A DNA stretch of 64,000 nt, taken from assembly GCF_014356525.2 (NCBI RefSeq), contig NC_052510.1, forward strand, positions 51,839,619 to 51,903,618, given 5' to 3'. The notes beneath the pieces are model-generated. The model saw only the letters and a program-made list of their open reading frames with translations, searched no databases and had not been told where the DNA came from. Positions 24,545-37,197 of this stretch are shown piece after piece; within the stretch, counting starts at the first letter, position 1, and each line of letters starts with the position of its first letter. A program made the translations under genes and the position numbers. The stretch comes from Nilaparvata lugens. Its lineage: Eukaryota; Arthropoda; Insecta; Hemiptera; Delphacidae.

Positions 24545-25040
24545 TAAAGAAAACTCAATTTCCAGCATTATTAATAATACCTATCCCATTTATGAATGAA
24601 TTGCTCCCACAATAAATAATTAATGATCAGAGCAGGTTAAAGCCACAACAACTTATCAGCTGTTTCATTATTGTTAGGCGAAGAAAGAAGAACATCGAGG
24701 AATTAGCGAAAATTCTCTCTGAACGAAAAGCAGGTTGGAAGTTAAGTGGCTTTTCTCAACACCAGTGTGGGTGGGGAGAAAAGCATCAACGTTCACAGTA
24801 TTAATTGGTTTTAATTCTTTGCGGAGTGAAATTTAATTATGCTGACTTTCATCAGAGAAAGGTGACAGTGCATTAAGACTGTCTCTGTTGAATGAATTGA
24901 GTTTGGTGATACAAATGCCAGTAATAGTAAATCTGACCACGCGACTATTATCATGCATAGAATGATCCTTTGCAAATCCATAGTGATCATAAAAGTTTTT
25001 CTCATTCAAGATTCTATCGTTCAGCGTAATGAACGATTAC
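24545..25040. other. Unassigned sequence
   Basis: No gene or repeat recognised. Confidence 0.4.
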
Positions 25041-25043
25041 GTC

Positions 25044-25153
25044 GTATCTAGTATCTCCTAGTATCTCCTAGTATCTCCTAGTATCTCCTAGTATCTCCTA
25101 GTATCTCCTAGTATCTCCTAGTATCTCCTAGTATCTCACTAGTATCTCCTAGT
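25044..25153 (+). repeat. 10-bp minisatellite GTATCTCCTA
   Basis: About eleven head-to-tail copies of GTATCTCCTA, nearly all identical, with variants only at the edges (GTATCTA, GTATCTCACTA). Such homogeneity suggests recent expansion and likely length variation between individuals. Confidence 0.95.
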
Positions 25154-25154
25154 G

Positions 25155-25819
25155 TTTGAATTTCTGAAATTCCCTTTATAAGTTGGAATTTAGTTTCATC
25201 AATGTATGTTACATATTTTTTTTTATTGAAATATCAGTTGAACCACTCCTTGATTTTTGTTCGCCCACATTCAACCTCATATTTATGTATCACATAGGAT
25301 TATGCTATTTGGTGACCCTAGAAATCACTAACCGGTGGTTTGGAACTCACCTAGACTTAGAGATCCACTAATATTTCATCAAAAGCATCATCTTTCTCAG
25401 CTTGGTCCACGTAGGAACCTAGGATAGGGAATCATCATCAGCAATAGAATAAAAATTCTGTAATTTTTAGTCGTATAGAATGGATGATATAATTATATCA
25501 ATAAGTGAATAATAATTATTATTCATATAGTTCTCATAATTTTTCAAGCTACTGCGTAGTAACGATTATTGTTACTATATAAAGATAGTAACTGTTGTAA
25601 CGATTGGTGTCTGAGTTATTGAAAACGGACAATATTATTATAATAATGCAATTAACAGAACCAACATAATTCATGATTCACTGGATGTATAGTTACTTTG
25701 ATAAAGTACAAGTTTAATGAGACTTCTATCAAATTAGCTTCATCAGGCTGAGAGCCGAGAGGGAAATATTCTACATCCATTTGCATTTACTGAACCTTTT
25801 GTGGATCTTGCTGCGAGCT
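25155..25819. other. Mostly unassigned; possible SINE body fragment
   Basis: GGTGGTTTGGAACTCACCTA at about 25333-25352 resembles the 3' body of the SINE family at 6150 (GGTTCGGAACCCACC). Nothing else could be assigned. Confidence 0.35.
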
Positions 25820-26239
25820 GATATAAATTATTCTCTTTGGTAAGCTGGAAAATGGAGCTTAGTAGCAGAGTAATTATCGTTCTCCGGGCATTGTCATCCT
25901 TTTTTATGGCCCTACTTTGGATGATGATGATGATGATGATGATGATGGTGTCCTGTATTTTTCAAGAACAAAGATTTTGGAGGTTAATCCGTGAGTGATA
26001 CCAACTACTGCATTGAAATACTGTAATCTATCATTCCACTCCATCTTCAACACTAGAATGAGAAAAAATACTGTTCATTCAGCAATGTGAAATAATTGTA
26101 AGTGGGCTGATTATTACTTGAAATGAAGAAGTTTCTGTATTTTTGTTCCGTATTTTGCTGAGGATGATGCCCTCATGAGCTCTAGGCTTGTGTGCGGGTA
26201 ATGATACGGATGATGATGAGAAAAGAGTGGATACAGGGC

Positions 26240-26395
26240 TTTAAGTGGGTTCCGAGACACCGGGAAGCAATTTTCAGACTCATAAATGGTATTTAGAGGA
26301 GTTCAGATCTGAAGTCGTTACCCTTACAACGGAAGTAGCAGGCGCATAATGCTTAAATTTATCTCATCAATAGCTTATCAGCGCGACCAAGAAAT
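26240..26395 (-). mobile_element. tRNA-derived SINE inside duplication copy 1
   Basis: On the minus strand it starts with a head containing GGTCGCGCTGATAAGCTATT (compare GGTCACGCTGATCAGCTATT at 6161). It continues through GGGTAACGACTTCAG and TTATGAGTCTGAAAATTGC to CTCGGAACCCACTT. Same family as the plus-strand copy at 6150. Confidence 0.6.
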
Positions 26396-26400
26396 AAAAT

Positions 26401-26433
26401 CGCTTCTCAAAGAATAATTTATTGTGAGAAGCG
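26401..26433. repeat. 33-bp near-palindrome
   Basis: Arms CGCTTCTCA (26401-26409) and TGAGAAGCG (26425-26433) enclose an AT-rich centre that is itself nearly symmetrical. It is present again in copy 2. It might act as a hairpin in a transcript, but no function is indicated. Confidence 0.7.
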
Positions 26434-26611
26434 TTTGAAAAGAGTAATAACTCTCAGATAACTTCCAAAAGGTATCAAATTGAGCTTACCGTGAATTTAT
26501 AGGTTCATTACCGACAACAACTCTATAAATAATTATGTTTTGAATATTTTCTATTGCAGCCTGTATCCTCGGTATACAGCCTGAATATTGTATAGGGGAT
26601 GACACCCCCTT

Positions 26612-26634
26612 ATTAAATCAATCAAATCAAGTTT
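26612..26634. mobile_element. AAATC-type retroposon tail, copy 1
   Basis: GGGGATGACACCCCC, a small hairpin, is followed by TTATTAAATCAATCAAATCA. This looks like a LINE 3' terminus; copy 2 of the duplication has one extra A in the tail. Orientation is ambiguous because TTTTATTGTTCAC, which follows, could start a minus-strand element. Confidence 0.4.
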
Positions 26635-28217
26635 TATTGTTCACATCGGTACACATCAAATAATAATAGGCCACATTGGAAAGCAGCGAAATACAAAATG
26701 GGAATATTACAAAAACAAAAATGTATTACATTATAATTAATATAATTACTATTCAACAGCAATAAACTAAAAGCAACTATTAATCCATAATGAAACTTAA
26801 ATAGTCAATTGCTTCCGAAAACAACGCAACAATAATATTAATACTGTACAAAGCATACTCTTCTTTTATTGAGTGAATATACCATCATGTATTTGATCCA
26901 TCTTATATTCGATTTCCATACAGTTATAACTATTGATAAACCAGTATTAGTAATAATTAATCAGTCATATACACAATAAATAAATAGAAGAATAGAAAAT
27001 GATTGAATCGTGCCGATGAGATGTGATTAACTAAAACACTGTCTTGCTCGACAAGGCAAGACATTGGTCTCGAAACATAGCACGATTTAGTTCATTCCAC
27101 TGAACTGAATAATTTATTTCCTGTCCTCTCCGTTTATTTCGAAGCTACATCATTAAGTTTTCAGCCCGAATGCATTCGAACAAGTAATTGTTGTTCGGAG
27201 TTTGTCTGGTGAAGTCAATCGGAGGGATGTGACCTTTTGAAGACCCTGTTCAACAAGACAAGTTACGTTTGTCCGGAAAGGAAATGGAATCGATCGAATC
27301 CTGAAATGAATAGTCGGTATCATTCCATCTCACACCTGCTCAATCGAAGTGAACCACTCTAATGGATATTGAGTTGGCTTAGGTGATGTTTATTCAACAC
27401 TTGTGCTGCCATGGGAGTCTCTGAGCCACCACAATCTTTCCCTTTGGTATCTCGCCAACTTGATTTCGGGCCCAACTGCTCAATATTTCAGTGAAATGAC
27501 GGAAATGTCTGCAACTCATCAATATTCGACTCGCCCGATCGGATGAGATGTTATCACAGCAAGCACTGTCAGTCAGACACTCAATTTGCATCCAGCAATT
27601 CAATATTCCTCCTATCTGATCACTTCAACTACTCCCGCTCTATGATATACATAATATCTGTGTACATTACTATATGTATGCAGTTTGATGTATTTGATTG
27701 GTATTATCATCTCAAGGAGAATGTCGCTGACAGAGACACCAAAGCAAAGCCAGTTTACCCTTGATTGCTCTCTAGTTAATTAGATTAATAATTATGATCC
27801 AATTACCTATAGAGTGTAGTGTAGCTTCCACGTCGGAAACTTACGCCCAATATTAACTGTTTGATGGAGTCAGTCTACTGTGTTTTATCAATCAAGTTGA
27901 CGTCTTTTGATTGTTTGAGTTTCAGTACCTGCTAATAAATGAGTAGCTTCTCAGGTATTAGTTGATTAAAATCTCCGGTCACCACCGATAAGTATCCCAG
28001 CTCATTATCAGTGCTGATTGGTTTTGAAATTCAATTTCCGTCTCCCCCTCTCCCGTAGACAGCTTTTCACGACCCTTCATTTTTCCTCTCTGCGTCGCGT
28101 TCTGTTTCACCTCCACTTAATACATCCATCTGAGAAATTACTTATCACAAGGTGTACTTTCATCCATCTTATGTTGATCATAATTTACTCTACAATAATT
28201 TATCTTCTTCAAGTTAT

Positions 28218-30625
28218 GATATAAATTATTCTCTTTGGTAAGCTGGAAAATGGAGCTTAGTAGCAGAGTAATTATCGTTCTCCGGGCATTGTCATCCTTT
28301 TTTATGGCCCTACTTTGGATGATGATGATGATGATGATGATGATGGTGTCCTGTATTTTTTAAGAACAAAGATTTTGGAGGTTAATCCGTGAGTGATACC
28401 AACTACTGCATTGAAATACTGTAATCTATCATTCCACTCCATCTTCAACACTAGAATGAGAAAAAATACTGTTCATTCAGCAATGTGAAATAATTGTAAG
28501 TGGGCTGATTATTACTTGAAATGAAGAAGTTTCTGTATTTTTGTTCCGTATTTTGCTGAGGATGATGCCCTCATGAGCTCTAGGCTTGTGTGCGGGTAAT
28601 GATATGGATGATGATGAGAAAAGAGTGGATCAGGGCTTTAAGTGGGTTCCGAGACACCGGGAAGCAATTTTCAGACTCATAAATGGTATTTAGAGGAGTT
28701 CAGATCTTGAAGTCGTTACCCTTACAACGGAAGTAGCAGGCGCATAATGCTTAAATTTATCTCATCAATAGCTTATCAGCGCGACCAAGAAATAAAATCG
28801 CTTCTCAAAGAATAATTTATTGTGAGAAGCGTTTGAAAAGAGTAATAACTCTCAGATAAATTCCAAAAGGTATCAAATTGAGCTTACTGTGAATTTATAG
28901 GTTCATTACCGACAAAACTCTATAAATAATTATGTTTTGAATATTTTCTATTGCAGCCTGTATCCTCGGTATACAGCCTGAATATTGTATAGGGGATGAC
29001 ACCCCCTTATTAAATCAAATCAAATCAAGTTTTATTGTTCACATCGGTACACATCAAATAATAATAGGCCACATTGGAAAGCAGCGAAATACAAAATGGG
29101 AATATTACAAAAACAAAAATGTATTACATTATAATTAATATAATTACTATTCAACAGCAATAAACTAAATGCAACTATTAATCCATAATGAAACTTAAAT
29201 AGTCAATTGCTTCCGAAAACAACGCAACAATAATAATTAATACTTTACAAAGCATACTCTTCTTTTATTGAGGGAATATACCATCATGTATTTGATCCAT
29301 CTTATATTCGATTTCCATACAGTTATAAACTATTGATAAACCAGTATTAGTAATAATTAATCAGTCATATACACAATAAATAAATAGAAGTATAGAAAAT
29401 GATTGAATCGTGCTGATGAGATGTGATTAACTAAAACACTGTTTTGCTCGACAAGGCAAGACATTGGTCCCAAAACATAGCACGATTTAGTTCATTCCAC
29501 TGAACTGAATAATTTATTCGCTGTCCTCTCCGTTTATTTCGAAGCTACATCATTAAGTTTTCAGCCCGAATGCATTCGAACAAGTAATTGTTGTTCGGAG
29601 TTTGTCTGGTGAAGTCAATCGGAGGGATGTGACCTTTTGAAGACCCTGTTCAAACAAGACAAGTTACATTGTTTGTCCGGAAAGGAAATGGAATCGATCG
29701 AATCCTGAAATGAATAGTCGGTATCATTCCATCTCACACCTGCTCAATCGAAGTGAACCACTCTAATGGATATTGAGTTGGCTTAGGTGATGTTTATTCA
29801 ACACTTGTGCTGCCATGGGAGTCTCTGAGCCACCACAATCTTTCCCTTTGGTATCTCGCCAACTTGATTTCGGGCCCAACTGCTCAATATTTCAGTGAAA
29901 TGACGGAAATGTCTGCAACTCATCAATATTCGACTCGCCCGATCGGATGAGATGTTATCACAGCAAGCACTGTCAGTCAGACACTCAATTTGCATCCAGC
30001 AATTCAATATTCCTCCTATCTGATCACTTCAACTACTCTCGCTCTATGATATACATAATATCACTGTGTACATTACTATATGTATGCAGTTTGATGTATT
30101 TGATTGGCATTATCATCTCAAGGAGAATGTCGCTGACAGAGACACCAAAGCAAAGCCAGTTTACCGTTGATTGCTCTCTAGTTAATTAGATTAATAATTA
30201 TGATCCAATTACCTATAGAGTGTAGTGTAGCTTCCACGTCGGAAACTTAAGCCCAATATTAACTGTTTGATGAAGTCAGTCTACTGTGTTTTATCAATCA
30301 AGTTGACGTCTTTTGATTGTTTGAGTTTCAGTACCTGCTAATAAATGAGCAGCTTCTCAGGTATTAGTTGATTAAAAATCTCCGGTCACCACCGATAAGT
30401 ATCCCAGCTCATTATCAGTGCTGATTGGTTTTTGAAATTCAATTTCCGTCTCCCCCTCTCCCGTAGACAGCTTTTCACGACCCTTCATTTTTCCTCTCTG
30501 CGTCGCGTTCTGTTTCACCTCCACTTAATACATCCATCTGAGAAATTACTTATCACAAGGTGTACTTCCATCCATCTTATGTTGATCATAATTCACTCTA
30601 CAATAATTTATCTTCTTCAAGTTAT
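28218..30625 (+). repeat. 2.4-kb tandem duplication, copy 2
   Basis: Head-to-tail copy of 25820-28217, ending in TTCTTCAAGTTAT just before a third GATAT at 30626. It is 10 bp longer than copy 1 because of small insertions, for example in the AAATC tail and near 29660. The segment from about 27360 to 27640 appears unchanged in this copy, including a 69-codon minus-strand open frame. At about one per cent divergence that much identity may be chance. Confidence 0.95.
28641..28793 (-). mobile_element. tRNA-derived SINE inside duplication copy 2
   Basis: The duplicated partner of the SINE at 26240. It differs mainly by one T insertion (GATCTTGAAG in place of GATCTGAAG), which restores the form seen at 6228. 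Confidence 0.6.
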
Positions 30626-30630
30626 GATAT

Positions 30631-32325
30631 TCCATTTTCTCTACTTATCATCCTTTAAATCAATCTGGCCCTTGCCTCTCTTACATTTTCACAGTCTTCA
30701 CAATGTATTTGTTCTTATTCCATCAAACTAATCACATTTTAAGTGAAATTTCCTATTTCACTTCTTTACTCTGAAGAATTGACCTATATTTCTCTGGTGT
30801 ATCGTCCTCTTGGTGTATATCCTCTAATCAGCTGTAGGCCTATGTCGGAAGTGATATCATACCTGGCTATACTTGATACTAAGAATAATTCTCATCAGTT
30901 CCTCTAAGGTCACAATAACAACAAACTAAACAATTAATTACAATTTTTCTCACTATGCTCCCTTTATTTTTATTCACTCTTATGGCTTTTATCGGCAGAG
31001 AGATCCTTCCGGATGTTCTGCCTTGCCGTATTACCCAATGTCATTTCCTATCAACACTCAAGTTTATAGGTTATGTCTTGGGTTCTTCATTTTTCTCACT
31101 AAAAATTTGCACTTTCACTTCCTGAGTTCCTATTTTATAAATTTTAAAATCAAGAAAACTATTTTCAAACACAAAATCACATTTAAAAAGCAAAAACTAT
31201 AAAAACTTTGATGATAATATTGAACTGAAAATTGCTCCCTTATTCCATTCAAAGCTTCCCAATCATTCTTATTCCACACTTCTCCTCATAAATAAGGGAG
31301 ATATTGATATGAAATAGAGAGATATTGAAGATATTGTTCCTCCCACCCCACAAATTTTATCAAAACCATCCTTGCAAGAGTTATTCATTCGATAGCTACT
31401 CACCACTTCCCGGATCTTTTTCTGTTAAAAAACTTGAAAATAGAAAAAATCCACTTTTTTCTTAGCATGTTTTCCTTTGTTTCTCTACCAATTATGCTCT
31501 CACTGGAAACTCAACACGCTCCGAACCGTGCACCCACGTTTTGGACTTATTTGTCGAGCTAGACCTAAATGAGAACATAGGGTGGAGTGGCTTGTCAAAC
31601 AACCATTATCCTACCTATGCCTTGCTACTAATAAATTTATTAACGTAGCCAAGAAACGGCGACCGTGTTTGCATACAGTATTCAGATCCGTTCATTTCTG
31701 GAAAAAAACTGAGTGGAAAAAGTGAGCACACGTCATAGCAGCGTTTGCCGTTCATTTCAGGGAATATGGCCAGGCTTGCAACGGCTTTAATTCGAATGAA
31801 CAGCCTCTGGAGATAAGAGCTCGCTTTGCAAATTTTCATATTTTATACTTTCCGTTCTCAATATCCTCCAGCCGTTACTCATAATATTTTCTTTCCTCTC
31901 TTCCTCTTATTTCTTCTATAGTTTTCACAACTCGTAGCTCATTAACCCGACAGAATTTTTCTGCTTCCGTTGAATTTTTGTATTGTATCAACTAATTAAC
32001 TGACATTAATGGACCTACTTGTAGATTGCTGTTTGAAGATTAAAATAGGACCCGTTTTGGGCTGGAGTCTATGATATAAATGATCGAATGATAATTATAA
32101 TTGAGAATCAATTATGACATAACACGCTAGTGTTCACATTATCCACTACTGGTTTCGTATTATTATGGATTTCCTCAACATTTTTCAATGCTCTCAACAA
32201 GAATATCCCTATTCTGTCAAAATTGTCGGAGAAGTGACAAGAGCTACAATACGTATAAGAGATATGGTAATTTCTTATGATAATCGCAGATCATCTCTCA
32301 CAAATAAAAAATATGTTGAAGGAGT
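30631..32325. other. Unassigned sequence
   Basis: No gene or repeat family recognised beyond scattered AT-rich tracts. Minus-strand frames at 31.6-31.8 kb lack recognisable features. Confidence 0.4.
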
Positions 32326-32329
32326 ATAT

Positions 32330-32462
32330 TTGATAAGATCCTCCAAGTCTCATACCATTGGTTTGAATTCCTGATAGAATATGATTCTTGAGTTGTAAAA
32401 TCGCTTCCCGTTGGTTTGAAATTCACCCAAAACTGTAGGTCCATTTATCTCCCATTATCATC
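32330..32462 (+). mobile_element. Partial SINE copy
   Basis: A box B-like motif, GGTTTGAATTCC (32360-32371), lies upstream of a body that shares AAAATCGCTTCCC, GGTTTGAAATTCACC and GGTCCATTTATCTC with the SINE at 6150. The head with box A is not clear, so the copy is 5'-truncated or diverged. Confidence 0.5.
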
Positions 32463-32464
32463 CG

Positions 32465-33460
32465 CCCCATTATCCACTCTCAAGCGTAGAGCACATGTGG
32501 GAATCGCACTCAGCAGAAAAAATTGAATTATTGTTGTGATTGCAAACTATCAATTATTTTTCAAAATGTATGAATTCAGGGCTACTTCCTTGTATTTATA
32601 AAATAGGATTATAGTACCTTTGAAATGAATAAAATAGTAAACAGTTATTGGAAATTTATTTTTATAACCTGACGATGTTGTGATCACCGTAACTAGTAGT
32701 TACTTTACAATTTGTATTCTTGGTTTATTATTTTATTAATTTTAAAGGGTACTATAATTCTATTTTGTATCAATTATTATTCGTTTGTCACATTTTTCCC
32801 ATTTGTAAAAAATGATTTCAACCGATTCTAAAGTCTTCATGAATAAATCGAACAATATCAAACAATAATTCCCAATAACTGATACGATTGATTTCCGACT
32901 CGAATCCATAATAGCTCGATGTTTCAATTCCACCTCATATTTTGTTGGAAAAGTATGGACCACAAGTCAATCAATCCGAGTTTCTCAGGAATTCTCCAAC
33001 GACAATTTCTCGAATTACATTATTCCACAAACATTCACTTCTCCAGTATGAATGAATTGACAAAAACTTGATTGAAATTACGATTTTAATCCAACTCTAA
33101 CTTTCAGCTCACAACTGAGTCAACAGCAGTGTGGCGAGCTTTTCCATTTCATTCGTATAGTAAGTTGCAAAATTAATTAGATGGATTGCATTGATAAGCA
33201 CGCACTCAATTTAATCTGCTTTCAGTGGAAATAAGAGGTAAGCTGACAAGTTCGCCTCCGGTATGAGAAACGCGGTTTGTTGAAAGTTGACTTTTAATTC
33301 ATCTTCTAAAGGAGATTTTCCGACTTGGTTCCTTGTTTCAATCCACTGGTTTAGCCCTATTAGAGTTCCTATCCGATGAATCATCTTATCTTATGACTAT
33401 TTTCAGTTTGTATTTTATCATGAACTTATCTTATACTCATGAGGCGCAACGTTATTACAG
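32465..33460. other. Unassigned sequence
   Basis: No gene or repeat recognised. Confidence 0.4.
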
Positions 33461-33463
33461 ACC

Positions 33464-33540
33464 AATATGACGAAGAAATGATGGTAGACAGAGGAATATA
33501 TGGGTACCGGAGTAGGTACAATAAGCCTGATCCGAGAAGA
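33464..33540 (+). mobile_element. Possible RTE-like 3' fragment
   Basis: ATGGGTACCGGAGTAGGTAC followed by AATAAGCCTGATCCGAG resembles 45969-46005, where a decayed RT ends in GGGTACCGGAACAGGTTATT. Encoded residues would be WVPE. The match is short and should be treated as tentative. Confidence 0.35.
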
Positions 33541-33784
33541 GATGATGTGGATAATATTTTATTATAGTGAATTACCGTACATCTTTGTATAGTACTTTAT
33601 ACCCCATATCTTCAGATCTCCTCCATCAAAGTAGTAGTGAGACACAAAAAGAAAAAAAAACAGAATTTGATTAGTTGAAAAATAATTCCATGGTACCCTT
33701 TTGTTTCTAAAAACTTTTCTATATAAAACACATTAGAAAATAGGTTTGATATATCATATTCCTTTTCAAGTTTTTCTCAAAATA

Positions 33785-33860
33785 AATAGAATTTTTTTTT
33801 CATTTATTGACACACTTTACAATTTACAATAATAAATAATACACAAAACATTACAAAACA
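33785..33860 (-). mobile_element. Possible LINE 3' tail
   Basis: On the minus strand the segment ends TGTCAATAAATG followed by A-rich sequence. This fits a retroposon 3' terminus, but no coding remnant adjoins it. Confidence 0.3.
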
Positions 33861-33864
33861 ATAA

Positions 33865-36190
33865 TATAAAGTGGTTAGGTAACCTCATTTGAAAAAACGT
33901 GTTGAGGCAGAATTTGATTAAACCTGTGTATTTTATCTCGAACCATGACTTCTCAGTGTGAGGAGCTTTGAATTATTACGTTATTCCTGAAAATGACTAT
34001 TAAACATCATCATCTATTAAACGATGATGAAATACGTCAATCTCATGTCTTATCTCACGTTAATCTATATTATAATCAAATTGTTAATTAAGTTCTCCTT
34101 ATTCATCGATCTTTGAACAATGTTTATTCATCTCGCTGGTAAACAGGTGCTGTTGTAGCAACTGAATGGTGCGCTAACTGCTGAATACAAGCTCCATTCA
34201 ACATGTCAGGTTATGAGACCCATGAACGAAGTAAACCACAAACCACACCGCATACACACATTCACCACTCCATACAGTAGTAGCCTATGACTCCACCTCC
34301 AAACCAACCCGGCCACAACACATAATGTACTCTGCTTGACTGAAATCAATCTTTATTATTCAACCGTCACGATGCCATACAATAGGTTTAGCGTCGCTTT
34401 GTTCACTTCGATTTTATAGCATAATAAGGGCTGAGAGTGACGTCATCAAGCGTTCAGGTCTCGCCTCGACGCTCATTAGTGGTTGATATTTTATGTTGTG
34501 ACGTTCCTCTGCGATTCATTCGAGCGGAAGTCAAGTAGAAATTACAAAACTGCGCTCACTACCATTAGACCACCGTCGTTTGCCAATACAGAATAAATAA
34601 TGAATCACATACAAAGTTTTAATGACGTTCGAATGCTTGCGATGCATTCTGGAAGAAAACCTGACTTTATTTGGAAGGAGGATATTGATTTTTCAGATCG
34701 AACCTTTCATGTTTCCTCAGTTGAGTGAGTTTAGTCGATCTCACATCGATAGAAACTGCATTCTTTCAGTTTGTGCACAGTTCATTCGTCATCTTATTGA
34801 TCTCTGCTAAGACTTTGAACTATCTTCAAACTCTCACATCTAACATTGTAACATGCATGAATAAAGAAAATATAATAGATTTATATGGAAGGGTCCTAAA
34901 TTTTCTCATATTGCTTCAAATAATGAATAGAGAACTCTTATCTATGGAATCACTGGAGAGTTAGGTATGTGTAGGACTCCAAATACGATCAAGGCTACTC
35001 AAGATCTTGGATAGCAAATAATGTGTTATACACATCACAAATTGTACGTGACGAAGTACATTCATGCACTTCCAGACATTTCAAAACTACATTAAACTTA
35101 TCTCAAAAAGAACGGTCCCGTATTGCTGTTACTTGAACTACTTAATCCATTGAAGTTACTTGGGAACTCCATTGAATATATCATGAGAAACTAGTTTTTA
35201 ACATATTTTCAACCTCCTCGGTGAGTCCGTCTCAGTTTCTTCATCGAATAACCTCACTGCCCTGCCTCAACAAAAACAGTATTTGAGTTTATCTTGTTCG
35301 AAGGGAAGCTGCTACTCTGAAGAAACGACACATAAGAATAAGTCTTTATCCAGTTTCAAAGTTGACACTAATGTTGCGAAAGTCTTTCGCGCCAGGAGGG
35401 AGCAGACACGTACAAAGTTCTCCGTCATCGTCGAAATTAAATTGGTCACATACGACATGAGAATGGCGAGATAGTGAAGATGGCGGGGCTGGTGTTATCA
35501 GCCACACTGACACATTAGGGTCTCGGCTAACACATAAACACATTCTGCTGTTTCACCACAACCTCAAACTTCCTCATTTACTGTCTTATGTATATATAGG
35601 TCACTGCAAGTTACTCGTGTTTAGCCTCGCTCGCTCCAAATGACGCTCATCAAACACTTTCTTCCAAGTGAAAACAATGCTTGTCTTGGTTGATGATGTG
35701 ATCATCAATGAAATAATCATGAACAATGTGATCCCATTAGTCCGACTGATGAGGTGTACAAGCTCATAGTACAGAACTATGAGAACTAAACAGACTCATC
35801 ATCCACCAAAACATTAACAGCATTTCAAATGTTATTAGAAATTACCCAGAAGATACAAATATCCGAGATCGATTTTTCTGAACAGAGAAGCAGCCAGAGT
35901 ACTATCAAGATCTATCAACAGTTATTCATGAGTAAATTAATAATAAAAATCGATCATCACGTTCATAATGAATATGATTCGACATTTTCCATGGACCCTG
36001 CCAAAATTATCAATATCACTTGATATTCATTCTAATTCAAGAATGATGATTGACTAAAAAGGAGTTTAGGATTTAAGAGGAGCATTACTAGTGTTTCTCT
36101 CGCATTGATTATACAACTCGACTGACAACTTGACTGAGTCTTGTTACAATCTAATGAGGGAATGGATACCATTTTAACAGACAAAATTAT
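33865..36190. other. Unassigned sequence with a few GC-richer patches
   Basis: No gene was supported. 34380-34600 is richer in G and C and includes a single TGACGTCA palindrome at 34438-34445. 35360-35520 is another GC-richer patch with short frames on both strands. Either could be regulatory or an exon, but neither has paired splice sites with a convincing frame. Confidence 0.35.
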
Positions 36191-36191
36191 T

Positions 36192-36330
36192 AATCAATTT
36201 CATTTATTTATACATTCTATTACACACATATCATATATGTATGATTAGATAAGGACCAAGAGGCTTAGCCCAAAACAGTTTTTTCCAAACTTATAAAAGT
36301 AGGTCCAAAAAGATTCATTTTTTGAAAACT
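36192..36330 (-). mobile_element. Possible LINE 3' UTR and tail
   Basis: The plus strand reads AATTTCATTTATTTATACAT and later AGGACCAAGAGGCTTAGCCC. Reversed, this gives a unique 3' UTR-like stretch ending in an A/T tetranucleotide tail, as in other LINE ends in this window. No coding sequence was seen next to it. Confidence 0.35.
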
Positions 36331-36334
36331 GAGA

Positions 36335-37195
36335 GGAAATTTTTTCACAACTTGATACTAATTATAGCCTAAATATGTAGTTTTGAATGCTGGGGTCAAC
36401 TCTTTGGTAGCACTTTTTGATGCCTTCAAAACGATCAAAAGAAAACTCGAGTGAGTAACCAATATCAACAACAAATAGGTTTGATTCTAGTGCATGATTT
36501 TCAGGAAGCAACATTTTCTTTTGACAAGTCCGTTGTATGGGTCAATCGTAGATACTTTTCAAGTGTTATGGGTCAGTATAATAGAGGGTTCTATGGAATC
36601 TATTTGAAAAATTAAGAGCAAACTCAAATCCTGTACGTTTTAGTCCATTGTGGAAATGAAATATTATGCTCAAATGAATTCCCCATCATCTTATCAAAGA
36701 TCAACAACTTCTTAGTATCAATTTAGACGAGTATTAGTTTCTTCTATTTCAATTTGGTCAAGTTTCATCCATTGAAATTGTTGAAAAAAGGTAGTACAGT
36801 AGTTGTTATAATCTAGGTACGCGATAAAAGACTGTAATTGAAGCAATTATTGTAAGAGGAGGGTTGCATGGAACCTTGAGAAATTTTACCGACTGAAACG
36901 TGCTGCAATTTCTATTTCATGGGATAGGAACAGTTGGCTTGAATGGCACCCTTGATGGTCATCAGCATCAAGGAGAGTTGAGTGGCTGCAAGTGGGAAAG
37001 GTCAACTGAATTACGGCAACCATTCCTGTATGTTGAGCCCAGTAGGTTACGAATGGTGTAGCATATCAACCATCCAACAACTTGATTCAAAATTATTCAG
37101 AATATCGATAGATAGATCATATAGATCTCGTATCATAGTATTCAATGATAATGTAGAACTACATCCTGTAACTGTTTGACTACGGTACATTGAAT
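36335..37195. other. Unassigned sequence upstream of an RT pseudogene
   Basis: No recognisable coding sequence. It may include older LINE sequence continuous with the pseudogene at 37198, but no domain could be read. Confidence 0.35.
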
Positions 37196-37197
37196 CC

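Larger units (their letters stand above)
25820..28217 (+). repeat. 2.4-kb tandem duplication, copy 1
   Basis: The whole segment is repeated head-to-tail at 28218-30625. Both copies begin GATATAAATTATTCTC, and the sequence after copy 2 also starts GATAT, so a 5-bp microhomology marks the junctions. I counted roughly thirty substitutions and small indels over 2.4 kb, about one per cent. The unit holds an (ATG)9 run, a minus-strand SINE, a 33-bp near-palindrome (26401-26433), an AAATC tail and unique DNA. No gene was recognised in it. Confidence 0.95.

Noticed and set aside
34438..34445. TGACGTCA element as a CRE-type regulatory site
   Set aside because: A single 8-bp palindrome in 64 kb is close to chance and no promoter is evident next to it.
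35740..35800. Possible hammerhead ribozyme (CTGATGAG followed by a CTCATAG/CTATGAG hairpin)
   Set aside because: The required GAAA core and closing stems are not in place.
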